From the NCBI RefSeq assembly GCF_003350345.1, contig NZ_QNVJ01000054.1, positions 62,001 through 126,000 of the forward strand: 64,000 nt of DNA, given 5' to 3'. The translations under genes were made by a program, and so were the position numbers. Under the pieces are notes generated by a model. The model had not been told where the DNA came from. It saw nothing but the letters and a program-made list of their open reading frames with translations, and did no database searches. Shown in pieces: positions 1 through 7,849 of this stretch. Each line of letters starts with the position of its first letter. The stretch's first letter is position 1. The stretch comes from Alkalilacustris brevis. Its GTDB lineage: Bacteria > Pseudomonadota > Alphaproteobacteria > Rhodobacterales > Rhodobacteraceae.

Positions 1-393
1 GTCCGGCGGCAGAATGCCCTTGAACGCGTCTGCGCGGGGTCATTCGATCCGCGGCGCACACGGTGCCTGCGGCAGCGCCTGGGGCCTGATCTGTGCTGGT
101 CGCCGGGGCATCTGGGCGTGGCGCTGGTCTGTCTGGCCGGGTGGGGGGTGCCCCTGCCGGCGCCACGTTGCGGGGCCTTACAGGTGCCGACCCATTTTCA
201 CGGGGTCAGGGTGGTCACGCCACGGCTGATCGCAGCAGCCCATGCCCGTGGTCTGCAGGTGCATGTCTGGACGGTTGACGACACCGCTGAAATGGCGCGG
301 CTGCTCGATATCGGGGTCGATGGGCTGATGACCGACCGGCCAAGCGTGCTCAAAGCCCTACTTCAAGAGCGCGGCCAGTGGACGGGCGTTTGA
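1..393 (+). CDS. Glycerophosphodiester phosphodiesterase, C-terminal fragment (cut by window edge)
   Basis: This is the C-terminal 130 residues of a GDPD-family TIM-barrel enzyme, which hydrolyses glycerophosphodiesters to glycerol 3-phosphate and an alcohol. The reading frame is open from base 1 and the start lies outside the window. What can be seen is the hallmark end of the barrel: HARGLQVHVWTVDD, followed by a hydrophobic helix and GVDGLMTDRPSVL. In GDPD proteins these are the W-T strand and the G-(I/V)-D-G-(I/L)-x-T-D-x-P loop. The catalytic HxNT region would lie upstream of the window. It converges on rplT, with a bidirectional terminator between them. The family is clear but the substrate cannot be told. 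Confidence 0.85.
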   Translation, partial: VRRQNALERVCAGSFDPRRTRCLRQRLGPDLCWSPGHLGVALVCLAGWGVPLPAPRCGALQVPTHFHGVRVVTPRLIAAAHARGLQVHVWTVDDTAEMARLLDIGVDGLMTDRPSVLKALLQERGQWTGV

Positions 394-417
394 GAACTGC
401 ACGGCGGGTAAGACGCG

Positions 418-451
418 AAAGACCGCGCCGGTGATCGCCGGCGCGGCCTTT
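418..451. terminator. Bidirectional rho-independent-type terminator
   Basis: A 9-bp GC stem (CCGCGCCGG, 6-nt loop, CCGGCGCGG) is flanked by AAAG on the left and CTTT on the right, which extends the pairing. It sits between the converging GDPD and rplT genes and can serve both. The T-run is short on each side. Confidence 0.75.
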
Positions 452-477
452 GCTGAACTGATGTTACCTGAACGCTG

Positions 478-840
478 TCAGGAAATCGCGGCCTTCGCCT
501 TGGCCACGATCTGCCCGAAGGCTTCGGGCTCGTGCACGGCCAGATCGGCGAGAACCTTGCGGTCCACTTCGATGCCCGACTGTGCCAGGCCGAAAATGAA
601 GCGCGAATAGGTCAGGCCGGGGTCGATCTCGCGAACGGCGGCATTGATGCGCTGGATCCACAGGGCGCGGAAACTGCGCTTGCGGTTCTTGCGGTCGCGC
701 GTGGCGTATTGGTTTGCCTTGTCGACGGCCTGTGTGGCAGTGCGGAAGTTGCGCGACCGGGCGCCATAATAGCCTTTGGCGGCCTTGACGATCTTGCGGT
801 GGCGGGCGTGGGTAACTTTACCGGATGTGACGCGGGACAT
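478..840 (-). CDS. rplT: Large ribosomal subunit protein bL20
   Basis: At 120 residues, this is the normal length for bL20, an early-assembly 23S rRNA-binding protein of the 50S subunit. It starts [19 protein letters not shown] and continues with the characteristic [14 protein letters not shown] and [20 protein letters not shown] blocks, a long basic helix ending in a globular C-terminal half. It lies 12 bp downstream of rpmI in the same direction, so the two are co-transcribed. infC, which often precedes rpmI in other bacteria, is not here. In enterobacteria and Bacillus this operon is autoregulated by L20 or through its leader. No such leader structure was recognised here. Confidence 0.97.
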   Translation of the reverse strand: MSRVTSGKVTHARHRKIVKAAKGYYGARSRNFRTATQAVDKANQYATRDRKNRKRSFRALWIQRINAAVREIDPGLTYSRFIFGLAQSGIEVDRKVLADLAVHEPEAFGQIVAKAKAAIS

Positions 841-852
841 GTTTCAGCCTCC

Positions 853-1053
853 TCAGCGGTCGTAGGGCATGTATTTCTTGACGATCTTGGCGTCCGCGTC
901 GGACAGCGCAGCTGTCCCGCGGGCCGAGCGAATGAACTTGTTCGTCCGCTTGATCATCCCGTGCCGCTTGCCGGCCTGAGCAGCGAGCACCTTGCCCGTT
1001 GCCGTCACCTTGAAGCGCTTCTTGGCGCTTGCCTTTGTCTTCATCTTGGGCAT
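853..1053 (-). CDS. rpmI: Large ribosomal subunit protein bL35
   Basis: This 66-residue, very basic protein begins [20 protein letters not shown] and ends KKYMPYDR, a full-length bL35. The start at 1053 is fixed by homology and by the AAGGAG Shine-Dalgarno sequence ending 7 nt upstream on the minus strand. The frame stays open further upstream, but that extension has no ribosomal-protein character. It is first in a two-gene operon with rplT and is a structural protein of the 50S subunit. Confidence 0.97.
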   Translation of the reverse strand: MPKMKTKASAKKRFKVTATGKVLAAQAGKRHGMIKRTNKFIRSARGTAALSDADAKIVKKYMPYDR

Positions 1054-1187
1054 TTCCGTCTCCTTCGTCGGGTGCGAGCGGTAGTCTGCGCGACTCGGCA
1101 TGCCACTCGGGCCGGCCACGCAGGATCGAGCGCGCCGTATAGGACGGCCCGTGTCCGAGTGCAAGCATCAACTGGAAAAGCGGGCGG

Positions 1188-1412
1188 CTATCGGCGCAGG
1201 GTCGCGATGACCCGCAGGAAGGCTTCGGGAATATCGGCCATGGCGTAGCCGCCGGGCCGGCCCGTCACCGCGAGAACGATCAGGATGCCGCCGGCCATGA
1301 ACAGGATCATCGCCAGACGCGGCGCGCGGCTTTCGCTGAAAGCGCTCAGCAACGAGGGAAACCCGAGCAGAGCCAGCAGGATCCCGGCGACCAGAAAGAA
1401 ATCCGTCTGCAT
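1188..1412 (-). CDS. Small two-helix membrane protein of unknown function
   Basis: A 74-residue protein with two hydrophobic segments, roughly residues 5-24 (FLVAGILLALLGFPSLL) and 34-52 (LAMILFMAGGILIVLAVTG), and a short cytoplasm-like tail ending RVIATLRR. I do not recognise a named family. It lies between pyk and rpmI on the same strand, 40 bp past the pyk stop codon, and may be read through from pyk. Start choice: an ATG at 1412 has a GGGGTG-like Shine-Dalgarno, while a GTG three codons upstream (1421) is possible but has no clear ribosome site. Continuous codon usage and two clean helices support a real gene. Confidence 0.6.
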   Translation of the reverse strand: MQTDFFLVAGILLALLGFPSLLSAFSESRAPRLAMILFMAGGILIVLAVTGRPGGYAMADIPEAFLRVIATLRR

Positions 1413-1452
1413 GGGCGACACCCCGCGCGGGGCGATCTGCCCCCATGCAGCA

Positions 1453-2898
1453 TTATTCAGGATCGGTGCGGAAAATCAATCTTTCGTCACAGGGCGCCAC
1501 CCGCAGGATATTGGTGGAGCCGGGCACGTTGAACGGAACGCCGGCGGTGATCAGGATCATGTCGGCGGTGGTGGCGAAACCGTAGTCGCGCGCGACGCGG
1601 GCGGCATTGACCACCGCATCCTTGAAGCGCAGCACCGGCCCGGTGGCGACATTGTGTGTCCCCCAGGTCAGGCAGAGCCTGCGCGACACATTGGCCTCGG
1701 ATGTCATGGCGATGATCGGCACATGGGGGCGTTCGCGCGCGACCAGGCTGGCGGTTGTGCCGGATTCGGTGAAGCAGCAGATCACCTTGATGTCCGAGGT
1801 CTCGGCGATCTCGCGCGCGGCGGCGACGATGCTGTCGGCAATGGAGTGGTGTTCGATCCGGCGCGAGGCGCTGATCGTGTCGCGATAGGTCGGGTCACTC
1901 TCGACCTCGATGGCGACGTTGTTCATGGTGGTGACGGCCTCGACCGGATACTGCCCCGCCGCGGATTCCGCCGAGAGCATCACCGCATCGGCACCCTCAT
2001 AGATCGCGGTGGCCACATCCGAAACCTCGGCGCGGGTGGGCACCGGGCTTTCGATCATCGATTCCAGCATCTGCGTGGCTACGATCACCGGCTTGGCGGC
2101 GGCCCGGGTGCGGCGCACCAGACGCTTCTGGATCGGTGGCAGGTTCTGCACCGGCATCTCTACCCCCAGATCGCCGCGCGCCACCATCACCCCGTCCGAC
2201 ACGGCGAGGATCTCGTCAAAGGCCTTCACGGCGGCGGGCTTTTCGATCTTGGAAAGCACTGCGGCGCGGCCGCGCACCAGGGTTCGGGCCTCTTCCACAT
2301 CGGCGGCGCGCTGCACGAAGGACAGCGCCAGCCAGTCCACGCCCAGATCGCAGACGAACTCAAGGTCAGCCCGGTCCTTCTCGGACAGGGCGGCCAGCGG
2401 CAGCACCACATCGGGCACGTTTACCCCCTTGCGGTTCGAGATGGTGCCGCCAACGGTCACCGTGCAATCGGCGAAATCCGGGCCGCAATCCTGCACCTTG
2501 AGCCGGATCTTGCCGTCATTTACCAGCAGGTCCGAGCCCGGCTCGATCACTGCGAAAATCTCGGGATGCGGCAGGTTCACCCGCGTGGCATCGCCTTCGG
2601 CCGTGTCCAGATCAAACCGGAAGGCCTGGCCCTCTTCCATCTCCTCCTCGCCACGGGCAAATGTGCCCACGCGCAGCTTGGGGCCCTGAAGGTCGGCCAG
2701 GATCGCGATAGGGCGGCCCACATCGACCTCGATCTGCCGGATGATCTTGTGCCGCTCGGCGATCTCCGCGTGGCTGCCGTGGCTCATGTTGAGGCGGAAC
2801 ACATCCGCCCCGGCCTCGAACAGCGCGCGGATGGTCTTGTAGTCATTGGAAGCCGGGCCAAGCGTGGCCACGATCTTTACATTGCGCAGGCGTCTCAT
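1453..2898 (-). CDS. pyk: Pyruvate kinase
   Basis: This enzyme converts phosphoenolpyruvate and ADP to pyruvate and ATP in lower glycolysis. It has 481 residues, the usual length. The N-terminus MRRLRNVKIVATLGPAS holds the substrate-binding motif, followed by VFRLNMSHGSH (catalytic Arg/Asn/Ser), LADLQGPKLRVG, the signature LSKIEKPAAVKAFDEI with its catalytic Lys, and DGVMVARGDLGVE with the metal ligands. The C-terminal alpha/beta allosteric domain occupies about residues 350-481. The start at 2898 is chosen because it matches the family N-terminus and has AAGGAAG upstream; an in-frame extension to 2988 is not conserved-looking. It is divergent from the DUF1244 gene. Confidence 0.97.
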   Translation of the reverse strand: MRRLRNVKIVATLGPASNDYKTIRALFEAGADVFRLNMSHGSHAEIAERHKIIRQIEVDVGRPIAILADLQGPKLRVGTFARGEEEMEEGQAFRFDLDTAEGDATRVNLPHPEIFAVIEPGSDLLVNDGKIRLKVQDCGPDFADCTVTVGGTISNRKGVNVPDVVLPLAALSEKDRADLEFVCDLGVDWLALSFVQRAADVEEARTLVRGRAAVLSKIEKPAAVKAFDEILAVSDGVMVARGDLGVEMPVQNLPPIQKRLVRRTRAAAKPVIVATQMLESMIESPVPTRAEVSDVATAIYEGADAVMLSAESAAGQYPVEAVTTMNNVAIEVESDPTYRDTISASRRIEHHSIADSIVAAAREIAETSDIKVICCFTESGTTASLVARERPHVPIIAMTSEANVSRRLCLTWGTHNVATGPVLRFKDAVVNAARVARDYGFATTADMILITAGVPFNVPGSTNILRVAPCDERLIFRTDPE

Positions 2899-3063
2899 CT
2901 GGCTGGAACTTCCTTCGTATCGGCACTGATCATGCCGGGTTGCCCTGTGTATGGCTGAATTGCCGGTGGCGAACAACTGTGGCGGCATGAATTCTTGATG
3001 AAGATGCAGCCTTGACGCCCGCCCCCGCCCCGCACAGGTTCATCTCAAAGGGAGATCACGATC

Positions 3064-3378
3064 ATGGATGACCAGACCAGAACCGAACTCGAAGCCGCCG
3101 CCTTCCGCCGCCTGCGCGATCATCTGCGCGAACGCACCGATGTGCAGAACATCGACATGATGAACCTCGCAGGCTTCTGCCGCAACTGCCTGAGCCGCTG
3201 GTATCAGGAGGCAGCCGCCGAGCGGGGCCTGGGCCTCGGCAAGGAGGCCGCGCGCGAGATCGTCTACGGCATGCCCTATGACGAATGGCGCGCGCGCTAC
3301 CAGACCGAGGCGGGCGCCGACAAGCAGAAGGCCTTTGAAAAGGCCTTTGCCGAGAACGTGGGCAAGACCGAGCCTTGA
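3064..3378 (+). CDS. DUF1244 domain protein
   Basis: A 104-residue, largely helical soluble protein matching the small proteobacterial DUF1244 family. The central block FCRNCLSRWYQEAA contains a conserved CxxC-like pair and is followed by GMPYDEWRARYQ. No biochemical role is established for the family, and the cysteines could bind metal or form a disulfide. An AGGGAG ribosome site lies 9 nt upstream of the ATG. It is transcribed divergently from pyk and converges on the aminotransferase gene 25 bp away, so it is probably monocistronic. Confidence 0.85.
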   Translation: MDDQTRTELEAAAFRRLRDHLRERTDVQNIDMMNLAGFCRNCLSRWYQEAAAERGLGLGKEAAREIVYGMPYDEWRARYQTEAGADKQKAFEKAFAENVGKTEP

Positions 3379-3403
3379 CCGGCCCGTCGCAAGGTCGGCG
3401 TGC

Positions 3404-4255
3404 TCAGACCGCCGCCTTGCGGGATTCGTCGATGTAGATTTCGCGCAGGCGCTTCGCCACCGGGCCAGGGCCGCCCAGCCCGACGGTTGTGCCGTCGATC
3501 TTCACCACCGGCGTGACGAAGCTTGAGGCCGAGGTGATGAAGGCCTCGTCGGCGGCTTGCGCCTCCTCGATGGTAAAGGGGCGCTCCACGACCTCCATCT
3601 GCGCCTCGCGCGCATAGCGCAGCACGGCGGCACGAGTGATGCCATGCAGGATGTCATGCGACAGGTCGCGGGTGACGATCCTGCCGCCCTTCACGATATA
3701 TGCGTTGTTCGAGGTGCCCTCGGTCACGAACCCGTCCTCGACCAGCCAGGCGTCATCCGCGCCCGCCCTCACCGCTGCCATCTTGGCCATCGACGGATAA
3801 AGCAGCTGCACTGTCTTGATGTCGCGACGCCGCCAGCGCTGATCGGGCACCGAGATGACGGAAATGCCCCGTTTGGCGGCCGGGCTTTCGGTGACATTCT
3901 TGGCCTGGGTGAACAGGACAACCGTTTGCTCCAGCCCTTCGGGCCAGGTGAAATCGCGATCCGTCGCGCCGCGCGTCACCTGCAGGTAGATCAGCCCGTT
4001 CTCCAGATCGTTGCGATGCATGAGCTCGCGGTGAATGGCCAGCCACTCGTCCCGGCTGTGCGGTGCGTCCATGTCCAACTCACCCAACGACCGCACCAGC
4101 CGCGCGGCATGGCCGTCGAAATCGACCAGCTTACCGTCGATCACTGTTGTGACCTCGTAAACGCCGTCGGCCATCAGAAAGCCGCGATCGAAGACCGAAA
4201 CCTTTGCCTGATCCTCGGGCAGGAACTCTCCGTTCACATAGACGATGCGGCTCAT
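3404..4255 (-). CDS. D-amino-acid aminotransferase (fold-type IV, PLP)
   Basis: A 283-residue class IV aminotransferase. The start MSRIVYVNGEFLPEDQAKVSVFDRGF is typical of D-alanine aminotransferases, which interconvert D-amino acids and 2-oxo acids. The catalytic PLP lysine is expected in the DIKTVQLLYPSMAK stretch. The EGTSNNAYIV and HDILHGITRAAVL blocks bind the cofactor phosphate and carboxylate. The start at 4255 fits the family N-terminus, while the longer frame to 4366 does not. It is the last gene of a minus-strand run with dgcA and dgcN, 67 bp downstream of dgcA. That context supports a role in D-amino-acid use rather than branched-chain synthesis, which is served by ilvE at 23.3 kb. 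Confidence 0.88.
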   Translation of the reverse strand: MSRIVYVNGEFLPEDQAKVSVFDRGFLMADGVYEVTTVIDGKLVDFDGHAARLVRSLGELDMDAPHSRDEWLAIHRELMHRNDLENGLIYLQVTRGATDRDFTWPEGLEQTVVLFTQAKNVTESPAAKRGISVISVPDQRWRRRDIKTVQLLYPSMAKMAAVRAGADDAWLVEDGFVTEGTSNNAYIVKGGRIVTRDLSHDILHGITRAAVLRYAREAQMEVVERPFTIEEAQAADEAFITSASSFVTPVVKIDGTTVGLGGPGPVAKRLREIYIDESRKAAV

Positions 4256-4322
4256 GCTGTGTTTCTCCAAATCCGGGTTTCGGCTTCCTTTAGGCGATTG
4301 CAGGGGCGCAGGTCCAGCCCCC

Positions 4323-5288
4323 TCACCCCCAAAGCGCAGGCGCGGCCGGATGAACCCCTTCGGCATCGAACTTCAGTGGCGGGTCGCGATCCTCCGCCAG
4401 CAGCAGCGGCCCGTCCAGATCGACCACCGCCGCGCCCTGCGCCACCAGAACCGCCGGCGCCATCGCCAGCGAAGACCCGACCATGCAGCCCACCATCACC
4501 TGATACCTCTCGCGCAGCGCGGCCTCTTTCAGCGCCAGCGCCTCGGTCAGCCCGCCGGTCTTGTCGAGCTTGATGTTGATCATGTCATACTTGCCGCGCA
4601 GCCCCGGCAAGCTGGCGCGGTCATGGCAGGATTCATCGGCACAGACAGGCAGCGGTCGCGCGATCCCGGCCAGCAGATCGTCCTCGCCGGCGGGCAGCGG
4701 CTGCTCCACCATCGCCACCCCCAGCCGCAGCAGATGCGGGGCCAGATCGCTGTAGATATCGGCGCTCCAGCCCTCGTTGGCATCGACGATGATGCGCGCC
4801 TTCGGGGCGCCCTCGCGCACGGCTTCCAGCCTGGGCATGTCATCGGGCGTGCCAAGCTTGATCTTCAACAGCGGTCGCGCTGCATGGCGCCGCGCCGCCG
4901 CGCGCATCTTCTCGGGCGTGTCCAGCGACAGGGTGAAGGCCGTGATCTCCGGCCCCGGCGCGCGGGGCAGGCCAGCCAGTTGCCAGACGGGGCGTCCCTG
5001 CTGCTTGGACTCGAGATCCCATAGCGCGCAATCCACGGCATTGCGCGCCGCGCCTGCAGGCAGGGCGTCCTGCAACGCCGCGCGCCCGATCCCCTCGGGC
5101 AGGCCCTCGATCTGCGCCCTCACCGACTCCAGCGTCTCTCCATAGCGCGCATAGGGCACGCATTCGCCCAGGCCACGCGACCCGCCGCGCGTCACCTCCA
5201 CCGTCAGCACATCCGCATGGCTGCGCGAGCCGCGCGCGATGGTGAACACCTCGGCCAGCGGAAACCGCTCCTGCGTGACCTTCAGCAT
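4323..5288 (-). CDS. dgcA: Enolase-superfamily racemase/epimerase, DgcA type
   Basis: A 321-residue member of the muconate-lactonizing subgroup of the enolase superfamily (dipeptide epimerase / N-acyl amino acid racemase). It shows the paired catalytic lysine motif LLKIKLG (KxK), metal ligands in IIVDANEGW, VEQPLPAGEDD and CADES, and the second catalytic lysine in INIKLDKTGGL. With an adjacent DgcN-type gene it matches the known marine D-glutamate route. In that route DgcN N-acetylates D-glutamate and DgcA racemises N-acetyl-D-glutamate. The start at 5288 has an AAGGAA ribosome site. An L-Ala-D/L-Glu dipeptide epimerase in murein recycling remains the alternative. Confidence 0.82.
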   Translation of the reverse strand: MLKVTQERFPLAEVFTIARGSRSHADVLTVEVTRGGSRGLGECVPYARYGETLESVRAQIEGLPEGIGRAALQDALPAGAARNAVDCALWDLESKQQGRPVWQLAGLPRAPGPEITAFTLSLDTPEKMRAAARRHAARPLLKIKLGTPDDMPRLEAVREGAPKARIIVDANEGWSADIYSDLAPHLLRLGVAMVEQPLPAGEDDLLAGIARPLPVCADESCHDRASLPGLRGKYDMINIKLDKTGGLTEALALKEAALRERYQVMVGCMVGSSLAMAPAVLVAQGAAVVDLDGPLLLAEDRDPPLKFDAEGVHPAAPALWG

Positions 5289-5300
5289 CGCCTGTTCCTT

Positions 5301-5320
5301 CTTCTTGGCCAAAATATCCT
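5301..5320 (-). repeat. Intergenic 20-mer, copy 1 (leader of dgcA)
   Basis: The minus-strand sequence AGGATATTTTGGCCAAGAAG lies just upstream of the dgcA ribosome site. It differs at one position from a 20-mer at 23179-23198 downstream of ilvE. Both are intergenic and in the same orientation relative to the neighbouring genes. It may be a dispersed family-wide intergenic element. Confidence 0.6.
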
Positions 5321-5329
5321 GGGGTGAAT

Positions 5330-5381
5330 GGGGCCGCAGGCCCCAGAGGGGCAAAGCCCCTCAATACCCCGGTTTCCGGGG
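5330..5381. repeat. Three tandem small perfect hairpins in the dgcN-dgcA intercistronic region
   Basis: GGGGCC-GCA-GGCCCC (5330-5344), AGGGGC-AAA-GCCCCT (5347-5361) and CCCCGG-TTT-CCGGGG (5367-5381). Each is a 6-bp perfect stem with a triloop, and they are spaced 2 and 5 nt apart. They lie between the dgcN stop and the dgcA start and could stabilise mRNA ends or attenuate read-through. There is no T-tract. The first hairpin core recurs at 36533-36545. Confidence 0.7.
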
Positions 5382-5389
5382 CAAAGCCC

Positions 5390-6394
5390 TCAGACTTGCG
5401 CCAGCGCATCCACCAGACGCGCGGCACCGTGGCGGTATGGGTCCACCGCAGGCAGGCCCATGCGTTTCTCGACCCCGGCCAGATAGGTCTTCGCCTCCTC
5501 TTCCGACATCGCGGCCGTATTGACCGAAATGCCCACGACCTTGCAATCGGGGTTGCCGACCCGTGCCAGTTGCAGCGCCAGGTCGCGCAGGTCTTCAAGG
5601 CTTGGCAGGCCATAGCCCGGCAGGCCGCGCATGTGCTGGCGGGTAGGCTCGTGGCACAGGATCAGCGCGTCGGGCTGGCCGCCATGGATCAGCGCCATCG
5701 TCACGCCCGAGTAGGAGACGTGGAAAAGGCTGCCCTGCCCCTCGATCAGATCCCAGTGGTCGGGGTCGTTATCAGGGCTGAGCCACTCCACCGCGCCGGC
5801 CATGAAATCGGCGATCACCGCATCGAGCGGCACGCCCCCGCCGGTAATCAGGATGCCGGTCTGGCCGGTGGCGCGGAAACTTGCCTTCATGCCGCGCGCG
5901 TGCATCTCGCGCTCCATGGCAAGCGCGGTGTACATCTTGCCGACCGAGCAGTCGGTGCCCACTGCGAGGCAGCGCTTGCCGCGGCGCTTCTCGCCATTGG
6001 CAATCGGATATTTCACCGAGGGCACGCGCACGTCATGCAGCTTGCGTCCGGTGGCACGCGCCACCGCGGCCAGGTCCTCTTCGTCGCGCAGCAGGTTGTG
6101 CAGTCCCGAGGCCAGGTCGAAACCTTCCTCCAGCGCTGTCACAAGAACCTTCTTCCATTCCGGCGAGATCACCCCACCGCGATTGGCCACGCCGATCACA
6201 AGGGTTTTCGCGCCGGCGGCCTTTGCCTCGGCGAGTGTCATGTCGGGCAGTTTCATGTCGGCGCGGCAGCCTTCCATACGGAATTGCCCGACGGCATAGT
6301 CCGGGCGCCAGTCGCGGATTCCCTGCGCGACCTTGGCGGCCAGCGGATCATGCGCATCGCCGAGAAACAGCAGGTAGGGGGTCTCAATGGTCAT
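5390..6394 (-). CDS. dgcN: DUF1611 family protein, DgcN-type D-glutamate N-acetyltransferase
   Basis: A 334-residue DUF1611 protein. The N-terminal domain begins MTIETPYLLFLGDAHDPLA. The C-terminal domain carries a P-loop-like element, LAVGTDCSVGKMYTALA, then TGQTGILITGGGVPLDAV and DLIEGQGSLFHVSYSGVT, all characteristic of the family. Characterised marine homologues acetylate D-glutamate, feeding N-acetyl-D-glutamate to the DgcA racemase. It is the first gene of the minus-strand run dgcN-dgcA-aminotransferase, with an AGGAG ribosome site 6 nt upstream of the ATG at 6394. Its 5' flank is the AT-rich divergent region shared with mclA. The exact acyl acceptor in this organism is inferred from context. 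Confidence 0.83.
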   Translation of the reverse strand: MTIETPYLLFLGDAHDPLAAKVAQGIRDWRPDYAVGQFRMEGCRADMKLPDMTLAEAKAAGAKTLVIGVANRGGVISPEWKKVLVTALEEGFDLASGLHNLLRDEEDLAAVARATGRKLHDVRVPSVKYPIANGEKRRGKRCLAVGTDCSVGKMYTALAMEREMHARGMKASFRATGQTGILITGGGVPLDAVIADFMAGAVEWLSPDNDPDHWDLIEGQGSLFHVSYSGVTMALIHGGQPDALILCHEPTRQHMRGLPGYGLPSLEDLRDLALQLARVGNPDCKVVGISVNTAAMSEEEAKTYLAGVEKRMGLPAVDPYRHGAARLVDALAQV

Positions 6395-6426
6395 CGGTGT
6401 CTCCTGTGATGCCATACGGCATTTAG

Positions 6427-6676
6427 TCCAAGCATAGGGGAGTTCGATGTGAATATGGTGGTGAGTTACGCGTAAATCGTGATCATTTGCGCAATGTCCT
6501 CCTCCTATTATCGTTTTTATAGCAAGAATATTCAGGTTTACTCTGCATGTTTCGTGACTTCTCCTTTACCGGTTCGGGTGCCGGTATGCGGCGGCGCAGC
6601 AACGCCCTTGCAGTGCAGGGAGTAATATTCTAGCCGTCTGGAAGGAAAACGTGAAACAACCTTGCGAGCATGCCCG
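6427..6676. promoter_or_regulatory. Divergent dgcN/mclA regulatory region with TTGCGCAA palindrome
   Basis: About 250 bp without a gene, AT-rich from 6450 to 6560. It holds the perfect palindrome TTGCGCAA at 6487-6494 and a good -10-like TATTAT at 6506-6511 directed toward mclA. The same octamer occurs in the ilvE/petP intergenic region. Function as an operator is inferred. Confidence 0.4.
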
Positions 6677-7633
6677 ATGAGCTTCCGCGTCCAGCCCAGC
6701 CCGCCAATGCGCCCCAACCGCTGCCAGCTTTTCGGCCCCGGTTCGCGCCCGGCGATCTTCGAAAAGATGGCGGCCAGCGCGGCGGATGTGGTCAATATCG
6801 ACCTTGAGGATTCGGTGGCGCCCGCTGACAAGGCACAGGCGCGCGCCAATGTGATCGAAGCGATCGGCCGCGTGGACTGGGGCCAAAAGACACTTTCGGT
6901 GCGGATCAATGCGCTGGACACACCTTGGTGGTATCGCGATGTGGTCGATCTGCTTGAGCAGGCCGGGCCGCGGCTCGATCTGATCATGATCCCCAAGGTG
7001 GGCTGTGCGGCCGATCTGTATGCGGTGGATGCGCTGGTCACGGCGGTGGAGCGGGCCACGGGCCGCGAGAGGCCGCTGGGCTTCGAGGTCATCATCGAAT
7101 CGGCTGCCGGCATCACCCATGTCGAGGAGATCGCCGCCGCGACCCCGCGATTGCAGGCGATGAGCCTGGGCGCGGCCGATTTCGCCGCCTCGATGGGCAT
7201 GGCCACCACCGGGATCGGCGGAACACAGGAAGACTACTACATGCTGCGCGAGGGGCAGAAATACTGGTCCGACCCGTGGCACTGGGCGCAGGCGGCGATC
7301 GTGGCGGCCTGCCGCACACATGGCGTGCTGCCGGTGGATGGCCCGTTTGGCGATTTTTCGGATGATGAAGGTTTTCGCGCCCAGGCGCGGCGTTCGGCCA
7401 CGCTGGGCATGGTTGGCAAATGGGCGATACACCCCCGGCAGGTGGCGCTAGCCAACGAGGTCTTCACCCCATCCGAAGCGGCTGTGGCCGAGGCGCGTGA
7501 AATCCTGGCCGCGATGGAAGCTGCCAAGGCGCGCGGCGAAGGGGCGACTGTTTACAAGGGGCGCCTGGTGGATATCGCCAGCATCAAGCAGGCCGAAGGG
7601 ATCGTGCGACAGGCGGAAATGATCGGCATCTAG
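6677..7633 (+). CDS. mclA: L-malyl-CoA / beta-methylmalyl-CoA lyase
   Basis: A 318-residue CitE-like TIM-barrel enzyme of exactly the length of Rhodobacter Mcl1. It reversibly cleaves malyl-CoA to acetyl-CoA and glyoxylate and beta-methylmalyl-CoA to propionyl-CoA and glyoxylate, the key lyase step of the ethylmalonyl-CoA pathway for acetate assimilation. Visible motifs are MSFRVQPSPPMRPNRCQLFG, the CoA/Mg site region VVNIDLEDSVAP, LIMIPKVG, FEVIIESAAGI with a metal-binding Glu, and MSLGAADFAASMGM. The start MSFRVQ at 6677 is chosen over a TTG five codons upstream. No strong Shine-Dalgarno is visible. It stands alone on the plus strand. Confidence 0.93.
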   Translation: MSFRVQPSPPMRPNRCQLFGPGSRPAIFEKMAASAADVVNIDLEDSVAPADKAQARANVIEAIGRVDWGQKTLSVRINALDTPWWYRDVVDLLEQAGPRLDLIMIPKVGCAADLYAVDALVTAVERATGRERPLGFEVIIESAAGITHVEEIAAATPRLQAMSLGAADFAASMGMATTGIGGTQEDYYMLREGQKYWSDPWHWAQAAIVAACRTHGVLPVDGPFGDFSDDEGFRAQARRSATLGMVGKWAIHPRQVALANEVFTPSEAAVAEAREILAAMEAAKARGEGATVYKGRLVDIASIKQAEGIVRQAEMIGI

Positions 7634-7730
7634 GGTGTGGATTCAGGCACGATGCGGCGCGTCTGGCCGGCAGGGTACATGCCGGCTGCCGGTCATGTGC
7701 CGTGGCCATGAGTGCGCAATTTGCCATTGT

Positions 7731-7762
7731 TTTGCCGCGAAATAGCGTGACATTGCGGCAAA
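7731..7762. promoter_or_regulatory. Inverted repeat upstream of luxR
   Basis: TTTGCCGC (7731-7738) and GCGGCAAA (7755-7762) form an 8-bp inverted repeat with a 16-nt spacer, nested with CGAAAT/ATTTCG at 7738-7743 and 7762-7767. A -10-like TATACT lies at 7787-7792. It lies 90-120 bp before the luxR start in a 216-bp gap after mclA. It is a plausible operator of unknown regulator. Confidence 0.4.
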
Positions 7763-7849
7763 TTTCGTTTTTGTGGATGCGGCTGGTATACTGCGCCAAC
7801 CGCCCTTGTCGTGTGCATTCAGTTGTGCAGGCTGCATGTCGAGGCAGAA

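Noticed and set aside
1285-2958. Long open frame (557 codons) on the plus strand opposite pyk
   Set aside because: It is antisense to a highly conserved enzyme, has no family motifs and arises from GC-rich codon bias on the other strand.
6538-7432. Minus-strand frames opposite mclA
   Set aside because: They are shadows of the malyl-CoA lyase gene and contain no family motifs.
7634-7811. Short minus-strand frames between mclA and luxR
   Set aside because: No ribosome sites and no coding bias; the region carries an inverted repeat and a -10-like box instead.
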